Part shown: piece by piece, positions 24,071 to 27,330 of the stretch
How positions within the stretch are numbered: the stretch's first letter is position 1
How the letters are laid out: each line of letters starts with the position of its first letter
Assembly: GCA_039029915.1 (NCBI GenBank)
Contig: JBCCFD010000047.1
Location: 1-27,330, forward strand
Direction: 5' to 3'
DNA: 27,330 nt
DNA from: QQUD01 sp039029915
Lineage (GTDB): Bacteria > Chloroflexota > Anaerolineae > Promineifilales > Promineifilaceae
Translations under genes and position numbers: made by a program
Notes under the pieces: generated by a model
Told to the model about the DNA's origin: nothing
Seen by the model: only the letters and a program-made list of their open reading frames with translations
The model's database searches: none

Positions 24071-27000
24071 ATGGAAAATATAGAAACTTTATTAGAAGAG
24101 CTGATACAGCTTGGCATTAATGTGGATATTGACGGGGAAGAGCTGGCTATCGATGCACCAATTACAGCCCTTACACCCGAAATTCTCACTCAGTTAACTT
24201 CCCATAAAGCTGACATTATTGCTCATCTAAGTCTTCGCCCGCGAACGATACCAATGACTGAAAGCCAGAAGGAACTGTGGGCGGTTGTGAAGCTTAATCC
24301 ACTAGATAGCGCAGTTTACAATGTGGCCACAGCCGTTAAACTGAGCGGCCCATTTAACTTTGAGGCGTTTAAAACGGCCGTTTCTCAGCTCATTGAGCGC
24401 CACGAAGCATTACGCGCTATTCCTCACGCCAATGGGATTTCCCTCAACGTCCATGCGCAGTGCCCCATTGAAATACCTTTACTTGACCTAAGCAACGAAT
24501 CAGAAGCAGAACAACAAGCCAAAATTACCGCTTTTAAACGTAATGAGGTTACAAAATTTTTTGATTTAACCCGCGGGCCATTATTTCGGGTTAAATTGCT
24601 TAAACTCGCCCCAGAATCCCATCTTGTCTTCTTAACCGTTCATCACATCATTGCTGATGGCTGGTCGCTGACCGTAATGGGAAAAAATTTAGGTGAGTTA
24701 TATACGGCCGTTCTCCAAAATCGAGCGCCTAAGCTTCCACCAACTAAACAGCTGAGTCACTATGTGGCTCATCAACATGAAGAAGCTAAAAGCGAGAGCT
24801 ACCGCCGATCGGAGCAATATTGGCTGCGAGAGTTTGGCAACAACATTCCTGTCCTTGATCTCCCAACCGATTTTAAGCGACCAGCCAAGAAGACATACAG
24901 CGCCTGTCACATCAATCGGCCCATTGCGCCAACTCTTATTGCACAAATTAAAGAGGCAGCTCGCCAAAACAAAACCTCCTTTTATACATTTATGCTGTCA
25001 GCCTTTAACACCCTGCTGCACCGGCTATCCGGACAGGATAGCGTGGTCGTTGGCATTCCAGTAGCTGGGCAAATGCAAGAGCCAAACGTTGATTTAGTAG
25101 CCTTTTGCGTCAACTTTTTACCCATTCGGCACGATTTTGAAGCTGAACAGTCGTTTCAAGACGTGTTAAGAAACACCCATCAAAAGCTCATTCAAGGTTT
25201 CGCCCATCAAAATTATAATTCTGGCACGTTGATGAAGCTCCTGCCGATAAAAAGAGACCCCAGCCGATTACCGCTCATCTCAGTGGCGTTTAATCAATTC
25301 CCCAAACCACCGACGCTCAACTTTGATGCATTGAGCAGTGAAATCAATCTCATGCCTCGCGAAACTGAGGTGTATGAGCTTTTTATCAATATCGCGGAGC
25401 TGCCGCAGGGGTACTTTGTACAGTGTACGGCCAACAGTGACCTATTTGCAGAAGAGACGATTGAGCGTTTTGTGGAATCATACTTAACGCTTGTCGAAAC
25501 GGCCGTTTCACAACCCGCGACGCCCATTCATACACTCCCCATCCTCAGCCAGCTTGACTATCAAAAAGTGGTTTATGAGTGGAACCAAACAGAGATGCCA
25601 TATGATCAATCTCTGACGTTAACCGATCTTTTTGAAGCCCAGGTAGCGCGAACGCCGGAAAAAACGGCCGTAAAATTTGAAAATCAAAGCCTGACCTATT
25701 CAGAGCTAAAGGCACAGGCAGACCGATTAGCCAAACAGCTCCGACATCTTGGGGTTCAACCCAATCAATTTGTCGGCATCTTCCACGAACGCTCGATTGA
25801 GATGCTTGTCGCGCTGCTAGCAGTGCACAAAGCAGGTGCCGCTTACCTTCCTATGGATCCGACCTATCCTCATGAGCGCTTGGCTTTTATGCTGGAAGAC
25901 ACCCATGCGAAGATTATTATTTCTCAGCATAGCCTCCTTTCGGAGCTGCCAGAGTTTAACGGGCAAGTGCTATTGACCGATGAATTAAACAGCCACCAAT
26001 TGATGGTCAATGGTCAATGGTCAATTGAAAACACCCAATCCCCTAATCCCCAATTACCAATTACCGATTATCAATTATCAACTCCCAACTCCCGATCTCC
26101 AATCCTTCGACAAGCTCAGGACAAGTTCTCCAATCCCCAACTCGCCTATATCATCTACACCTCAGGCTCAACGGGAAAACCGAAAGGGGTAATGGTCACT
26201 CAACAAAATGTATTGAATTTTTTACTGACGATGAAAGAACGGCCGGGATTGTCTGCCGCAGATCGCCTGCTGGCGATTACAACGCTGTCGTTTGACATTG
26301 CGGTATTAGAGCTGTTCTTGCCACTCATTACGGGGGCGACAGTAGTTATTGCAGGTACGGCCGTAACCTTCAACGCTGAACAGTTAACGGCCGTCCTCCA
26401 GCAAGAACAAATAACTATCATGCAGGCCACCCCTGCCACTTGGCAGATGCTCATACGGGCGGGCTGGCAACCGCATAGTCGATTCAAGATGCTAGCTGGC
26501 GGAGAACCCATTCCCCAAACGCTTGCCGCAAACCTGCTAAAAAGCGGGAACGAGCTCTGGAACATGTACGGGCCAACTGAAACAACCGTTTGGTCTTCAA
26601 TCCACGAACTCAAGCCCAATCAACCAATTTTAATCGGCAAGCCCATTGGCAACACCTGGCTCTACATTTTAGACAGTAGCCAAAATCCACTACCGGTGGG
26701 GGCGATTGGGGAGCTGTGGATTGGTGGCGATGGGATAACCAGTGGGTATCTTAATCGGGACGAGTTAACCGATGAGCGATTTATCGACAACCCATTTCAT
26801 CCCGGCAAAATGTATCGTACTGGCGACTTAGCCCGCTACCATACTGACGGCAATGTTGAATGCCTTGGGCGCGTCGATTTTCAAGTCAAAATTCGTGGTT
26901 ATCGCATTGAGTGCGGCGAAATTGAAGCCGCACTTGAAAAACATCCCGCCATCGCGCAAGCGGTCGTTCATCCGTTTGACTTCGGCTCTGAGGATAAGCG

Positions 27001-27330
27001 ACTTGTCGGATTTTATACGCTTAACGATGGTCATATTGAACTCGAACACCATGATATGCGATCAAGGCTGCTGACTAGCCTGCCTAGTTATATGGTGCCC
27101 TCTAAGTTTATTCACCTCGACAAGATGCCCTTAACACCCAATGGGAAGGTTAACCGAAAGGGGCTACCCGACCCAGTTCAAAACAGCAAAGAACGACGTT
27201 ACGTTCCGCCAAAGAGCGCCGTCGAAATAAAATTAGCCCAGTATTGGCAAGATGCGCTCTTTGTTGAGCGTGTCGGCATCGAAGATGATTTTTTTGAGCT
27301 TGGGGGGCACTCTCTACTAGCCACTCAGCT
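24071..27330 (+). CDS. NRPS synthetase 3: docking domain-C-A-PCP, open at right edge, glycine-like specificity
   Basis: The frame stays open from the ATG at 24071 to the window end (1086 codons). Residues 1-55 match the TubC-type N-terminal docking domain: LLEELIQLGINVDIDGEEL, then TPEILTQLTSHKADIIAHL. The condensation domain (about 65-500) has TESQKELW and the catalytic motif HHIIADG (H191-G197). The adenylation domain (about 515-1020) has YTSGSTGKPKG, NMYGPTETT and NGKVNRKGL. The code read by eye is DILQLGMVWK, 8 of 10 to glycine. The PCP begins near 1040 with Ser1081 (LGGHSL), a few residues before the edge. A repeat-derived insertion of about 35-40 residues precedes the ATP-binding loop (about 645-690). 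The A domain is closely similar to that of synthetase 2, suggesting module duplication. Further modules or a thioesterase may lie beyond the window. Confidence 0.93.
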   Translation, partial: MENIETLLEELIQLGINVDIDGEELAIDAPITALTPEILTQLTSHKADIIAHLSLRPRTIPMTESQKELWAVVKLNPLDSAVYNVATAVKLSGPFNFEAFKTAVSQLIERHEALRAIPHANGISLNVHAQCPIEIPLLDLSNESEAEQQAKITAFKRNEVTKFFDLTRGPLFRVKLLKLAPESHLVFLTVHHIIADGWSLTVMGKNLGELYTAVLQNRAPKLPPTKQLSHYVAHQHEEAKSESYRRSEQYWLREFGNNIPVLDLPTDFKRPAKKTYSACHINRPIAPTLIAQIKEAARQNKTSFYTFMLSAFNTLLHRLSGQDSVVVGIPVAGQMQEPNVDLVAFCVNFLPIRHDFEAEQSFQDVLRNTHQKLIQGFAHQNYNSGTLMKLLPIKRDPSRLPLISVAFNQFPKPPTLNFDALSSEINLMPRETEVYELFINIAELPQGYFVQCTANSDLFAEETIERFVESYLTLVETAVSQPATPIHTLPILSQLDYQKVVYEWNQTEMPYDQSLTLTDLFEAQVARTPEKTAVKFENQSLTYSELKAQADRLAKQLRHLGVQPNQFVGIFHERSIEMLVALLAVHKAGAAYLPMDPTYPHERLAFMLEDTHAKIIISQHSLLSELPEFNGQVLLTDELNSHQLMVNGQWSIENTQSPNPQLPITDYQLSTPNSRSPILRQAQDKFSNPQLAYIIYTSGSTGKPKGVMVTQQNVLNFLLTMKERPGLSAADRLLAITTLSFDIAVLELFLPLITGATVVIAGTAVTFNAEQLTAVLQQEQITIMQATPATWQMLIRAGWQPHSRFKMLAGGEPIPQTLAANLLKSGNELWNMYGPTETTVWSSIHELKPNQPILIGKPIGNTWLYILDSSQNPLPVGAIGELWIGGDGITSGYLNRDELTDERFIDNPFHPGKMYRTGDLARYHTDGNVECLGRVDFQVKIRGYRIECGEIEAALEKHPAIAQAVVHPFDFGSEDKRLVGFYTLNDGHIELEHHDMRSRLLTSLPSYMVPSKFIHLDKMPLTPNGKVNRKGLPDPVQNSKERRYVPPKSAVEIKLAQYWQDALFVERVGIEDDFFELGGHSLLATQ
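26004..26106. repeat. Period-7 repeat tracts inside the synthetase 3 A domain
   Basis: TGGTCAA occurs three times in a row (26004-26024). From 26051 to 26106 eight consecutive 7-bp units follow, including CAATTAC twice, CGATTAT, CAATTAT, CAACTCC twice and CGATCTC. All are translated in frame, without stops, in the loop before YTSGSTGKPKG. Confidence 0.8.
26105..26125. repeat. CTTCGACAAG-type short dispersed repeat
   Basis: CTTCGACAAG followed by CTCAGGACAAG lies at the end of the heptamer block. Its reverse complement core, CTTGTCGAAG, also occurs at 12765-12774 in the leader of synthetase 1. From memory, similar units recur in many environmental bacterial genomes; that was not checked. Confidence 0.4.

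Larger units (their letters stand above)
545..26394. repeat. Dispersed octamer palindrome ACGGCCGT (about 30 copies)
   Basis: Hand-counted exact copies start at 545, 2522, 3109, 3332, 3706, 4093, 6353, 8370, 8578, 8951, 9925, 10172, 11347, 12893, 14696, 14781, 16197, 17198, 19968, 20199, 21165, 21240, 22458, 22953, 24374, 24704, 25499, 25664, 26357 and 26387. About half extend to AACGGCCGTT. All listed copies are inside genes and are read mostly as Thr-Ala-Val or Asn-Gly-Arg. Confidence 0.9.

Noticed and set aside
26010..26192. Tyr/Gln/Leu/Pro-rich 60-residue open frame
   Set aside because: It is another frame of the heptamer repeat within the synthetase 3 A domain, not a separate gene.
24071..27330. 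Synthetase 3 considered as a broken or frameshifted gene
   Set aside because: Reading from 24071 gives one uninterrupted frame to the window edge with all core C, A and PCP motifs in order.

Overview
The window looks like a chromosomal segment of a Chloroflexota bacterium, probably Anaerolineae-like. The main reason is the family-5 extracellular solute-binding lipoprotein (9093-10919), whose TPVVVTQVVE / VITRIVE stalk I associate with that phylum. This is an inference from memory, not a database result. GC content looks moderate by eye. The palindrome ACGGCCGT occurs about 30 times by hand count, where under one is expected by chance.

Left part (1-12386): ordinary chromosomal genes. A minus-strand group holds an S49 (SppA-like) membrane protease, a large membrane-anchored protein with a DUF4350/GATase-like region and a PPC-like domain, and a sulfatase-fold enzyme cut by the left edge. 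A divergent promoter region separates them from recF. recF is followed by a REC-GAF-PAS-class III nucleotide cyclase. That gene converges on rsmG with overlapping stop codons. rsmG lies 2 bp downstream of the solute-binding lipoprotein gene. A REC-GAF-PAS protein without a recognisable output domain follows on the plus strand and ends at a strong intrinsic terminator.

Middle (12387-12838): a 450-bp gene-free leader with three inverted repeats just before the first synthetase gene.

Right part (12839-27330): a hybrid NRPS-PKS cluster running off the right edge. Synthetase 1 is A-PCP-KS-AT(malonyl)-ACP-aminotransferase. It has no ketoreductase, so it should activate an amino acid, extend it by one malonate unit and transaminate the beta-ketone, giving a beta,gamma-diamino acyl chain. 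Synthetase 2 (C-A-PCP) and synthetase 3 (TubC-type docking domain-C-A-PCP, open at the edge) both carry glycine-like specificity codes. A six-helix membrane protein of unknown function lies between them. The order resembles the mycosubtilin/iturin MycA-type assembly line, with the fatty-acid loading part replaced by an amino-acid loading module.

From 12839 rightward, both synthetase genes and spacers carry period-7 tandem repeats, several as inverted arrays. Within genes they sit in frame in linkers or adenylation-domain loops. No rRNA, tRNA, transposase or CRISPR array was seen.
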